Assembly (NCBI RefSeq): GCF_007673235.1
Contig: NZ_VDZH01000001.1
Span: 184,217 to 248,216, forward strand
Source: Curtobacterium pusillum
GTDB lineage: Bacteria > Actinomycetota > Actinomycetes > Actinomycetales > Microbacteriaceae
Direction of reading: 5' to 3'
Length of the DNA: 64,000 nucleotides
Made by a program: the position numbers and the translations under genes. Shown here piece by piece: positions 38,301 through 46,165 of the stretch. Under the pieces are notes generated by a model. It did no database searches. It saw only the letters and a program-made list of their open reading frames with translations, and was not told the origin of the DNA. Numbering within the stretch: position 1 is the stretch's first letter; each line of letters starts with the position of its first letter.

Positions 38301-41233
38301 CCATCCGACCCGGCGGCTCCGTCACCGTCCGCGTCCTGCAGAACGACTCCGACCCCGAGGGCGGTCAGCTGACCGTCACCGCGGCGGAGCCCACGGCGAA
38401 GGACGTCACGGCGAAGGTCCTGCAGAAGCAGCAGATCCGAGTCACCCCGCCCAAGACCGCCAAGAACGGTGACTACGCCGTCTTGTACACGGTCGCGAAC
38501 GAGAACGGCGGAGCCAGCACCGCGTTCCTCACCGTCACGGTCGACCCGGACGCACAACCACTGCGGCCCGAGGTCGACGACACGACGCTCGACCTGCAGG
38601 ACATCCTGCACCGGCAGAGCGTCACCGTCGACGTGCTCGACAACGTGTTCTTCGCCGAGGGCACCACGGCCGACCTGAAGGTCGGTGTCGTGGACGGCTA
38701 CGGCGACACCGCGCGCACCACCGACGACCAGCGGATCGTCGTCCGCCTGACCGACGACTCGCAGGTGATCCCGTTCTCGGTCGCTCGGATCGACCACCCG
38801 GACATCGTGTCCTACGGTTTCATCCACGTGCCCGGCTTCGACGACGCGCTGCCCCAGGTCAACCGGACGGCCGGCGCGATCACCGTCAAGAGCGAGGCCA
38901 CCGTCCGGATCCCGCTGTCGAAGTACGTGGTGACGGCGAACGGCCAGACGGCGAAGATCACGGACGACGGCACCGTGAAGGCGACGCACGCCAACGGGCA
39001 GGACCTCGTCGTCGATTCGTCGAACCTGCAGTTCACCTCGTCGAAGCTCTACTACGGCAACGCCTCGATCTCGTTCGAGGTCACCGACGGATCGAACGCG
39101 AACGGCGGGAAGGGTCGCGTCGCGACGCTCGTGCTGCCGATCAAGGTGACGCCCCGGTCGAACCAGCCGCCCGCGTTCACCGGCTCCGCGGTGGACATGC
39201 AGCCGGGGGAGTCGCGCACGATCGACCTCACCAAGCTCACCGACTACCCGTACCCGAAGGACCTGCCGGAGCTCCGCTACTCGGTCGTCAGCAAGCCCTC
39301 GGACGGCACGACCGCCACGATCTCCGGGCAGAAGCTGACCGTCAAGGTCGCCGACACCGCGAAGAAGAACACCACGGCCGCCATCGGCATCGGCGTCGCC
39401 GACGACGCGAACCAGGGCCGGAGCGGCGTCGTGAACGTCGACGTGGTCGCATCCACCCGACCGCTCGTCCAACCCGGTGCCGACAAGTCGGTCACGAAGC
39501 GCGGCGAGACGACGACCATCGACGTGCTCGCCAACGACCAGCCGACGAACCCGTTCCCCGAGCAGCGACTGCGCGTCGTGAACATCCGTGGGCTCTCCGG
39601 CGGGCTGCCCGGCGGCGTGACGGTCACCCCGAGCGCGGACAAGTCCCGTCTGCAGGTGAGCGTGTCCGCGAACGCCAAGCCCGTCGACACGCACCTGCAG
39701 TACCAGGTCGCCGACGCCACCGACGATCCGGACCGGTACGTGTGGGGCGACGTGACGATCTCGGTGCAGGACGTCCCGGACGCACCCGGTGCCCCGACCC
39801 GCACCGGGTCGTACGAGGGCGGTCAGGCCACGCTGACCTGGTCGACCCCGCAGGCGAACAACTCGCCCATCACGGGGTACCGACTGCAGGGCACGAACGG
39901 CGTCGCGAAGGACTGCGGCACCGCGACGGTCTGCACCATCACGGGCCTCGACCCGAAGTCGTCGTACCAGTTCTCGGTGGTCGCGAAGAACGCGATCGGT
40001 GACTCCGCGGCCTCGCCGAACTCGGCACCGATCAGTGCCGACTTCGTGCCGGCTCCGCCGACCGGGATCACCGTCTCGCCGAGCAAGAGCACCCCGAACC
40101 AGCTCGACGTGAACTGGAACCGGGTCGACGCGCCGAACAACGGCACGGCGGTCGACAACTACGTCGTGTCGATCGAGGGTCCTGGGCTATCTACCTCGAA
40201 GAACACCGGGACGGCCACGAGCACGTCGTTCACCGGCGCCCAGAGCGCGGCGCAGTACACGGTGACCGTGTCGGCCCGCAACGGTGCGGACCGCAACGGC
40301 ACGGTGGTTCAGTGGAACTCCGGAGCAGCCACCGGATCTGCGGTCGGGGTTCCTGGCAAGCCAGCGAACGTCTCCGCTGTGTCCGGTGCCCAAGCGGACG
40401 AGAACGGCAAGTCGATCGTCTCGATCACCTGGAACGCGGCCGAGAGCGCAGGCGGCCCATCCTCCAGCTACAACGTGTTCCGGTCGTCGAACGTCGACTG
40501 CTCGGCGAACCCGGGCGGCTCGATCGGAAGTTCCAGCCCCGCGACTGACCGTGGAGTCGACGGGGGCGGAGCGACGTACGCGGTCACGTTCTCGAACGGC
40601 TACTTCTGCAATGTCGCCTACGCGACGGCTGTCACCTACGAGCGGCCGAGCAGCACTCCGAACGCAGCGGTCGGGCTCGTCCCGGCAGGCGGGGACGGTT
40701 CGCTGTTCAACCTCAGCGTGAGAGCTCCGGATCAGCGGGTGGACCACTACAGGCTCGAAACCGGCGGCGGGGTGAAGGACCTGGCTCCGGGCGAATCGTG
40801 GTCCGGTGTGCCCGGCTCCGGTGCACGGAACGTCGTGAGTTCCTTGACGTTGCGGGCCTGCGGAGGCCCGGGGTCTTCGTTCTGCACCACCGACGCGAGC
40901 TCCTTCGTCTTCACGGGCGCAGCCGTCGACACCAGCGGGTCGATCTCGAAGGCGCAGCAGGGATCAGCGATCGAAGTCTCGGGCCCCAGCGGTCAGGACA
41001 TCGCGGTGCAGAGCTACACCGCAACGTGGTTCGACGCCGACGGCAATGCATCCGTCGTCACGAGTACCTGGTCACCTGGCGGCACCGGACCAACACCGCC
41101 GGACTCTCTCCTCTTCTCGGCCAAGTCGGTCAGGGTGTCGGTGCGGGTCACGGTCAACGGCACGGCGCTGAGCGCGACCGGTGATCTGGCGGGCTCGGTG
41201 TCCATCGCGGATGCCCCGCCTTCTGGTAACTGA
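35390..41233 (+). CDS. Giant membrane-anchored surface protein with Ig-like and fibronectin repeats
   Basis: A 1947-residue extracytoplasmic protein. A signal anchor lies at about 12-33 (VTVAASIVVCAVVATAAVAS). Residues about 36-355 have a propeller-like repeat pattern, then an acidic/Gln linker (about 364-381). From about 382 to 1455 there are tandem cadherin/Ig-like domains with recurring motifs such as LLNDYDPNGDP, VLANDTQPEGEP, LNGIDPDGDSV and VLQNDSDPEGGQ, which may bind calcium. From about 1461 two or three fibronectin type III domains follow (PDAPGAP, VGVPGKPANVSA). There is no LPXTG motif or C-terminal membrane helix, so it is probably held by the N-terminal anchor. The GTG at 35390 overlaps the kinase stop by 4 nt. 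Adhesion or wall spanning is inferred, not shown. Confidence 0.9.
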   Translation: MIRALLAKHRSAAVTVAASIVVCAVVATAAVASTGYHTQRVDLGDGTVWVPSAEYGAVGRANTGVLQLNTAVETASDSLSVLQRGSTVYSVDATKGTVAKVDVADATVADPVTLPAGSPQVFFAGSTAVIGNGDTGELWATPAKDLGEFDASTKADLTLGADAVFDASDKHVAVYSPKTGTASLVDVGTTLTVAERWTVKMDRADDFQVASFGDHVAVLDRTSGEVSVDGDTVDLGDRVGTSPSLQRSTDDGSEVVVAGTAGLVRVSASGNVDATALRVSGRAARPTVVGSCTYAAWAGGQAIDTCRGSALQRLASTAGTSDLQILHNGETVVANDPQSGRSWAIDRSGQLIDNWSDLIKKDDDQQQEQVSDDDPEVEKDQKPPVAVDDDLGARPGRTTSLPVLLNDYDPNGDPIVISEVGTVDDAVGDVAIVGDGQRLQITLAARASGTVSFPYTITDGNGGSDTATVKVTVRPDSANDPPRQARDTSADVVQNGHVVTNVLGDWVDPDGDPVYLKSATAADGDRVSTTPDGLLDYRNASGRTGDRAVQLVVSDGRDDGRGSVTVHVAKQGSVPLYADPFPVQGYAGKAFSVDPLDHVRGGNGTVTLTSVSSASGLTVTPSYDAGTFRVLGTSAGDHQLEYTVTDGTKTTSGVVRITILAPPDASTAPITTPKTVFVNTLSTKDTDVTATDIDPAGGVLLVTALTGPERGSGVQASILDQHTVRVTLTAPLDGPVSFGYTETNGLASATGTITVVEIPKPDRIQPPVAQPDTATVRVGDVANIDVLANDTQPEGEPLTLQPELVQNVPGDGGLLFASGDHLRYLAPNTPGSYTAVYRVAGPDGQYADATVSISVREQDAATNNPPVPQTVTARVVAGQSVRVSIPLNGIDPDGDSVQLVGVASNPDKGSVSDVASDSLTYEAGDYSAGTDEFTYTVVDALGARATGTVRVGIAPRAEQASNPVAEADHVTIRPGGSVTVRVLQNDSDPEGGQLTVTAAEPTAKDVTAKVLQKQQIRVTPPKTAKNGDYAVLYTVANENGGASTAFLTVTVDPDAQPLRPEVDDTTLDLQDILHRQSVTVDVLDNVFFAEGTTADLKVGVVDGYGDTARTTDDQRIVVRLTDDSQVIPFSVARIDHPDIVSYGFIHVPGFDDALPQVNRTAGAITVKSEATVRIPLSKYVVTANGQTAKITDDGTVKATHANGQDLVVDSSNLQFTSSKLYYGNASISFEVTDGSNANGGKGRVATLVLPIKVTPRSNQPPAFTGSAVDMQPGESRTIDLTKLTDYPYPKDLPELRYSVVSKPSDGTTATISGQKLTVKVADTAKKNTTAAIGIGVADDANQGRSGVVNVDVVASTRPLVQPGADKSVTKRGETTTIDVLANDQPTNPFPEQRLRVVNIRGLSGGLPGGVTVTPSADKSRLQVSVSANAKPVDTHLQYQVADATDDPDRYVWGDVTISVQDVPDAPGAPTRTGSYEGGQATLTWSTPQANNSPITGYRLQGTNGVAKDCGTATVCTITGLDPKSSYQFSVVAKNAIGDSAASPNSAPISADFVPAPPTGITVSPSKSTPNQLDVNWNRVDAPNNGTAVDNYVVSIEGPGLSTSKNTGTATSTSFTGAQSAAQYTVTVSARNGADRNGTVVQWNSGAATGSAVGVPGKPANVSAVSGAQADENGKSIVSITWNAAESAGGPSSSYNVFRSSNVDCSANPGGSIGSSSPATDRGVDGGGATYAVTFSNGYFCNVAYATAVTYERPSSTPNAAVGLVPAGGDGSLFNLSVRAPDQRVDHYRLETGGGVKDLAPGESWSGVPGSGARNVVSSLTLRACGGPGSSFCTTDASSFVFTGAAVDTSGSISKAQQGSAIEVSGPSGQDIAVQSYTATWFDADGNASVVTSTWSPGGTGPTPPDSLLFSAKSVRVSVRVTVNGTALSATGDLAGSVSIADAPPSGN

Positions 41234-41253
41234 GCACCGACACCACCGCCCCG

Positions 41254-41259
41254 TACTCT
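41254..41259 (+). promoter_or_regulatory. Possible -10 box before the MoxR gene
   Basis: TACTCT lies 39 nt before the MoxR ATG; GAGGAACG (about 41284-41291) is its ribosome site. A local promoter in the 65-nt gap after the giant gene is possible. Confidence 0.35.
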
Positions 41260-41298
41260 TCCCCTACCGCCATCCCCGAGAACGAGGAACGACACCGC

Positions 41299-42270
41299 AT
41301 GAGCATGACCCCGGAGCAGGCCACCTGGTTCGCCGACGTCGCAGGCCGCATCGTGACCAACGTCGAGCAGGTGCTCCTCGGGAAGACGTTCGTGATCCGC
41401 CTGGCGGTCACGGCGATGCTCAGCGAGGGCCACCTCCTCCTCGAGGACGTCCCCGGCACGGGCAAGACGAGCCTGGCCCGGGCGATGGCGCAGAGCGTGC
41501 AGGGTTCGACGAACCGCATCCAGTTCACGCCGGACCTGCTGCCGGGCGACATCACCGGCATCAGCGTCTACGACCAGAAGACGCAGGAGTTCGACTTCCA
41601 CCGCGGTCCGGTCTTCTCGAACATCGTGCTGGCCGACGAGATCAACCGCGCGAGCCCGAAGACCCAGTCCGCGCTGCTCGAGGCGATGGAGGAGTCCGCG
41701 GTCACGGTCGACGGCGTGAACCACAAGCTCGCCGCCCCGTTCATGGTCATCGCGACGCAGAACCCCGTCGAGCAGGCGGGAACGTACCGCCTGCCGGAAG
41801 CGCAGCTCGACCGCTTCCTGATGAAGGCGTCGATCGGCTACCCGGACCACGCCGCGACGGTGAAGATCCTCGAGACGTCCTCCGCGCCGTCGAGTTCGGT
41901 GCCCCTCGCGAGCGTCGTGCCGGCCGCGACGATCACCGAGATGGCGACGCTCGCCCGGTCCGTGCACGTGGATCCGGTGATCGCCGACTACGTCGCGCGC
42001 CTGGTCGACGCCACGCGTTCGGCGAGCGAGGTCCGCCTCGGCGTCAGCGTGCGTGGTGCGATGGGTCTGATGCGCGCGTCGCGGGTGTTCGCTGCGCTCA
42101 ACGCGCGGCACTACGTCACGCCCGACGACGTGAAGGCGCTGGCCGTGCCGGTCCTGGCGCACCGTCTGGTCCTCGACGCCGAGGCCGAGTTCGACGGCGT
42201 CAGCGCCACGAGCGTCATCGCGCAGCTGCTCGTCGAGACGCCGCCTCCGGCGGACCGGGCCGCGTCGTGA
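41299..42270 (+). CDS. MoxR-family AAA+ ATPase
   Basis: A 323-residue chaperone-like ATPase. Walker A is LLEDVPGTGKTSLARAM, Walker B is IVLADEINRASPKTQSALLEAMEE, and sensor 1 is VIATQNPVEQAGTYRLPEAQLDRFLMK, all MoxR signatures. The C-terminal lid helix bundle spans about 215-320. MoxR proteins usually act with a DUF58 (VWA-like) partner to mature or assemble another protein complex; the DUF58 gene overlaps its stop here (GTGA at 42267). In this locus the client could be the giant surface protein or the kinase complex (inference). Confidence 0.95.
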   Translation: MSMTPEQATWFADVAGRIVTNVEQVLLGKTFVIRLAVTAMLSEGHLLLEDVPGTGKTSLARAMAQSVQGSTNRIQFTPDLLPGDITGISVYDQKTQEFDFHRGPVFSNIVLADEINRASPKTQSALLEAMEESAVTVDGVNHKLAAPFMVIATQNPVEQAGTYRLPEAQLDRFLMKASIGYPDHAATVKILETSSAPSSSVPLASVVPAATITEMATLARSVHVDPVIADYVARLVDATRSASEVRLGVSVRGAMGLMRASRVFAALNARHYVTPDDVKALAVPVLAHRLVLDAEAEFDGVSATSVIAQLLVETPPPADRAAS

Positions 42271-43682
42271 CCGACCGCCGGCCCGTCTCCACGCGGTCGC
42301 GCCGCCCGTCCTCGACGCGGTCGCGTCGCGGGACGACGGCGTACGAGCGCACGGGGACGGTCGCCGGCCTCACGAACGTCCGCACACGGCTGGTCGGGGA
42401 CCGTGAGGGCGTGGCAGCGGATGCTGTCGTCGGTCTCGCCAGGGCCTGGTCGACGGCCTGGAGGCTCGTCAAGCGTGGGTGGGCAGAGGTCTCGGCCGTG
42501 GTCACCGGCTTGGGATGGACGGTGGCGGCACTCACGCTGGTCGCGTTCGTGCTCGGGTACCGGTTCGGACTGCGCGAGGTCGTCGTGGTCGGCTTCGCGG
42601 GTGCGGTCCTGGTGGTCGTCGCCGCGGTCGCGCTGATCGGTCGGTCACGTCTGGTGATCCGGATGCGGTTGCCGCAGCACCGGGTGGCGGTGGGGGACCC
42701 GGCTGGTGTCGTGGTCACGGCCGAGAACCCGGTCCGGCTGCCGTCGGTCCCGATCACCGTGGAGGTGCCGGTGGGCGCGGGTCTGGTCGACGTGGCGATC
42801 CCGTCGATCGGCTCCCGTGGGACCTTCGAGCAGGAGGTCCCGGTGCCGACGGTCCGGCGCGGTGTGCTCGACGTGGGTCCGGTGACCGGTGTCCGTGCGG
42901 ACCCCGTCGGCCTGGTGCGCCGCGAGATCGTGTGGACCGCACGGGAGCAGGTCATCGTGCACCCGCGGACCATCGCGATCCCGTCCACGAGCACCGGACT
43001 CGTGCGGGACCTGGAGGGCCAGGCCACGACGGACCTCTCGCCCTCGGACATCGCCTTCCACGCGATCCGCGAGTACATGCCCGGCGACGACCCGCGCACG
43101 ATCCACTGGAAGTCGACGGCGAAGTCGGGCGCGCTGATGGTCCGCCAGTTCGAGGACACCCGGCGGTCGCACCTCGTGGTCGCGTTGGGTCTCTCGCGCG
43201 CCGAGTTCGCCGACGACGAGGAGTTCGAGCTCGCGGTCAGCGCAGCGGCGTCCCTCGGCACCCGGGCGATCCGGGACGGCCGGGAGGTCTCCGTCGTCGT
43301 CTCCGAGCGCACGCCCGAGTTCGCGAAGCGCGCGGTGTACGCCGTCCGTTCGTTGCCCACCGTCACCCCGACGCGACTGCTGGACGACTTCGCGTCGGTC
43401 GGCCTCGCGGACGCCTGCCTGCCGGTCGCCGAGGTGTCGCGCATCGTCGGCAACGACACCGCGGGCATCTCGGTCGCGTTCCTCGTGGTCGGGTCGACCG
43501 TCGAGCTGCCCGCACTGCGGCTGGCGGCGACACGGTTCCCCGTCGGGGTCGAGGTCGTCGCAGTGATCTGCGAACCCGAGGCGCAGCCCCGGTTCCTCCG
43601 CGTCGCCGGACTCACCGTCATGACGATCGGCTACCTGGACGACCTGCGCCACGCGCTGCACCGATCGGCGGCGGCCGCATGA
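42267..43682 (+). CDS. DUF58-domain membrane protein (MoxR partner)
   Basis: A 471-residue protein. The N-terminal 65 residues are Arg/Ser-rich and cytoplasmic, then two close membrane helices (about 77-97 and 102-122). A periplasmic-type beta domain follows, then the DUF58 core with REYMPGDDPRTIHWKSTAKSGALMVRQFED, the family signature. The region after it resembles a degenerate von Willebrand A fold (LVVALGLSRAEF). GTG 42267 overlaps the MoxR stop and its own stop overlaps the next start (ATGA). Strict coupling suggests a fixed MoxR-DUF58-transglutaminase-fold complex. Confidence 0.93.
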   Translation: MTDRRPVSTRSRRPSSTRSRRGTTAYERTGTVAGLTNVRTRLVGDREGVAADAVVGLARAWSTAWRLVKRGWAEVSAVVTGLGWTVAALTLVAFVLGYRFGLREVVVVGFAGAVLVVVAAVALIGRSRLVIRMRLPQHRVAVGDPAGVVVTAENPVRLPSVPITVEVPVGAGLVDVAIPSIGSRGTFEQEVPVPTVRRGVLDVGPVTGVRADPVGLVRREIVWTAREQVIVHPRTIAIPSTSTGLVRDLEGQATTDLSPSDIAFHAIREYMPGDDPRTIHWKSTAKSGALMVRQFEDTRRSHLVVALGLSRAEFADDEEFELAVSAAASLGTRAIRDGREVSVVVSERTPEFAKRAVYAVRSLPTVTPTRLLDDFASVGLADACLPVAEVSRIVGNDTAGISVAFLVVGSTVELPALRLAATRFPVGVEVVAVICEPEAQPRFLRVAGLTVMTIGYLDDLRHALHRSAAAA

Positions 43683-46165
43683 GCGTCGCAGCGTCCCCCG
43701 ACACCCGGGCACGGAAGACGGTCCGCCGCGACGCCCGCCGGCTCGCACCGTCACGGCTGGTGGGCGGGACCCTCGCGACCTGGTTGCTGCTCGCCGTGGC
43801 GAGCGTCGCCTGGTGGCCGGTCTACCGCGACGACTCGATGATCGTCGCCGCCGTGACCGCGGTGGTCTTCGGCACCCTCGTCGCCCTCGTCGGTACCGTC
43901 TTCCGGCTCCCGACCGCGGTCGTCGCCGTGGCGACCGTCGCGGTGTTCGCCCTGACCGGAGTCCCCGCTGCCGTCCCCGGCCAGGCCAACGGGGTCCTGC
44001 CGACCGGGCAGGGCCTGGTCGACCTGTTCGCGGGCGTCGCCCTCGGCTGGAAGCGGTTGGTGACCATCAGCCTGCCGGTCGGGTCCTACGAGGCGCTGCT
44101 CGTGCCGTTCTTCGTGACGTTGCTCGTCGCGACGGTGACGGCCGTGAGCGTGGCGACCCGTGCCTCCAGGCAGGAACTGGCCAGCATCCCGGCGCTGGTG
44201 CTCTTCGCGGCCGGTGTCGTGGTCGGGCCGAGCCGGCTGGACACGTCGATCGTGACCGCAGTCGTGCTCACCGGGATCGCGCTCGTGTGGGCGCTGACCG
44301 TGCGGCACGTGCGGCGGGCGGTCGCCGTGGCGACCACCATCGGTGCCCGGGTGCCCCTCGTGCGCTCGGTCCTGCGACCCGCCCTCGTCGGGACCGGGAC
44401 CATCGTCGCCGCGGCCGTCGTCGCGACCGGGCTCGGGCTCGTCGCACCGCCATCGGCCGGGAGGACCGTCGCCCGGACCGACGTGGTGAAGCCGTTCGAC
44501 CCGCGGGACTACGTCAGTCCGCTGAGCGGGTTCCGCGCGTACGAGGAGCAGACGGAGGCCGAGACGGCGCAGTTGCGGGTGACCGGGCTGCCGGCGAACG
44601 GGTTCGTGCGGATCGCGACCCTCGACACGTACGACGGGGTGGTGTACCGGGTCGGTGGTGCCGACGGTTCGACCGCGTCCGGGACGTTCGAGCGGGTACC
44701 GACGTCGGTCGACGTCCGCGGGGTGCAGGGCCGCACCGTCCGCGTCGGCGTGACCGTCGACGGGTACAGCGGCGTGTGGCTCCCCACCGTCGGGGACCTC
44801 GAACGGGTGGAGTTCACCGGGTCGGGCGCAGAGAAGGAGCGCGGCGCGTTCTTCTACAACGGTTCCACCGGGACCGGCGCGGTCGTGGGAGGGGTCGGCG
44901 ACGGGACGCGGTACGACCTGACGGCGGTGGTGCCCGACCAGCCGACCGACGACCAGCTCGCCTCCGCACGACCGGGCACTGCGTCCGTCCCGACACCGCG
45001 CTCGGTGCCCGACGCGGTCCGCGACACCGTGGACGCGTCCACGGCCGACGCGGAGACCGACGGCGCGAAGCTCGTCGCGATGGTGCAGGACCTCAAGCGG
45101 AACGGGTACGTCAGCCACGGTGTCGGCGACGACCGCGCGAGTCGCTCCGGCCACGGAGCGGACCGGATCCAGGAACTCCTCACGTCGCCGTTGATGATCG
45201 GCGACCAGGAGCAGTACGCGGCGGCCGCTGCCCTGATGGCGAACCAGATCGGGTTCCCGGCACGGGTGGTGATGGGGTTCTCTGCCGGCGGTGACGCGGG
45301 CGGGAACGCTGCCACGGGGACGACCTCGGGCGGGACGACGACCTTCCGCGGCTCGGACGTCACCGCACGGGTGGAGGTCGACACGGCGCAGTGGGGGTGG
45401 GTCATGATCGACCCGAACCCGACCGTGCGCGACATCCCGGACGAGCAGCAGCAGACACCGCAGCCGGTCACCCGGCCGGAGACCGTCGTCCCGCCGCCCC
45501 CGGCCGAACAGCAGGACCAGTCGCAGCAGGCGCCGCCGCAGAGTGACCGCAACACGCCGCCCGTCCAGCCGCTCTGGCTGCAGATCCTGCTCGCCGCCCT
45601 GCCGTGGGTGCTCGCCACGCTCGGCTTCGTCGCGCTGGTGCTGCTGCCCTTCGGTGTCATCGTGCTCCTCAAGCGGATCCGCCGTCGGCGACGACGCCGG
45701 GCTCCGACGCCACGAGCACGGATCGTCGGCGCATGGGACGAGTACCGCGACGCACTCGTGGACCGCGGGCACGACGTCGAGCGTTCCGCGACCCGGCGCG
45801 AGGCGGTCGTCGGCGCACCGGGCGACGGCGGTACGGGTCTGGCCGCGCTCGCTGACCGGTCCGTGTTCGGCCCGAACGACGCCGACGTCACCGCGGCCGA
45901 CCGGATGTGGTCCGCCGCGGACGACGCGATCGCGAGCCTGCGGGCCGGCCGGACGCGCAAGGAGCGCATCCGCGCGGCGGTGTCGCTCAGGTCCCTGCGG
46001 ATCGCCGACGCCTCGAGATCGGCCGGGGCCTCCGTGGCATCGGTCGTCGGCCGACGCGGTTCGCGCTCCGCTGACGGCCAGGGTCCGGGGGAGCCGCGTG
46101 ACTACGATGGCCTGCAGGCCGGCGAGCGTCGTGGACGGCCGAGTGAGGACAGAGGCAACCCGTGA
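43679..46165 (+). CDS. Transglutaminase-fold membrane protein, catalytically degenerate
   Basis: An 828-residue TgpA-like protein. The N-terminal third has about seven membrane helices (about 28-260). An extracytoplasmic region (about 270-620) includes the transglutaminase-like core, followed by a Gln/Pro-rich stretch. One more helix (about 635-660) and a basic cytoplasmic tail (KRIRRRRRRRAP) end the protein. In the usual GxCEQYA motif the nucleophile is replaced (GDQEQYAAAAALM, Q510), and the usual HAWVEV reads TARVEV (T562); only the Asp in IDPNP (D578) remains. The ATG overlaps the DUF58 stop. It is likely a structural or substrate-binding module rather than an active crosslinker. Confidence 0.9.
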   Translation: MSVAASPDTRARKTVRRDARRLAPSRLVGGTLATWLLLAVASVAWWPVYRDDSMIVAAVTAVVFGTLVALVGTVFRLPTAVVAVATVAVFALTGVPAAVPGQANGVLPTGQGLVDLFAGVALGWKRLVTISLPVGSYEALLVPFFVTLLVATVTAVSVATRASRQELASIPALVLFAAGVVVGPSRLDTSIVTAVVLTGIALVWALTVRHVRRAVAVATTIGARVPLVRSVLRPALVGTGTIVAAAVVATGLGLVAPPSAGRTVARTDVVKPFDPRDYVSPLSGFRAYEEQTEAETAQLRVTGLPANGFVRIATLDTYDGVVYRVGGADGSTASGTFERVPTSVDVRGVQGRTVRVGVTVDGYSGVWLPTVGDLERVEFTGSGAEKERGAFFYNGSTGTGAVVGGVGDGTRYDLTAVVPDQPTDDQLASARPGTASVPTPRSVPDAVRDTVDASTADAETDGAKLVAMVQDLKRNGYVSHGVGDDRASRSGHGADRIQELLTSPLMIGDQEQYAAAAALMANQIGFPARVVMGFSAGGDAGGNAATGTTSGGTTTFRGSDVTARVEVDTAQWGWVMIDPNPTVRDIPDEQQQTPQPVTRPETVVPPPPAEQQDQSQQAPPQSDRNTPPVQPLWLQILLAALPWVLATLGFVALVLLPFGVIVLLKRIRRRRRRRAPTPRARIVGAWDEYRDALVDRGHDVERSATRREAVVGAPGDGGTGLAALADRSVFGPNDADVTAADRMWSAADDAIASLRAGRTRKERIRAAVSLRSLRIADASRSAGASVASVVGRRGSRSADGQGPGEPRDYDGLQAGERRGRPSEDRGNP

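Noticed and set aside
35228-39694. A 1488-codon minus-strand frame opposite the giant surface gene
   Set aside because: It mirrors the repeat structure of the real gene on the other strand, with no recognisable fold and poor codon bias.
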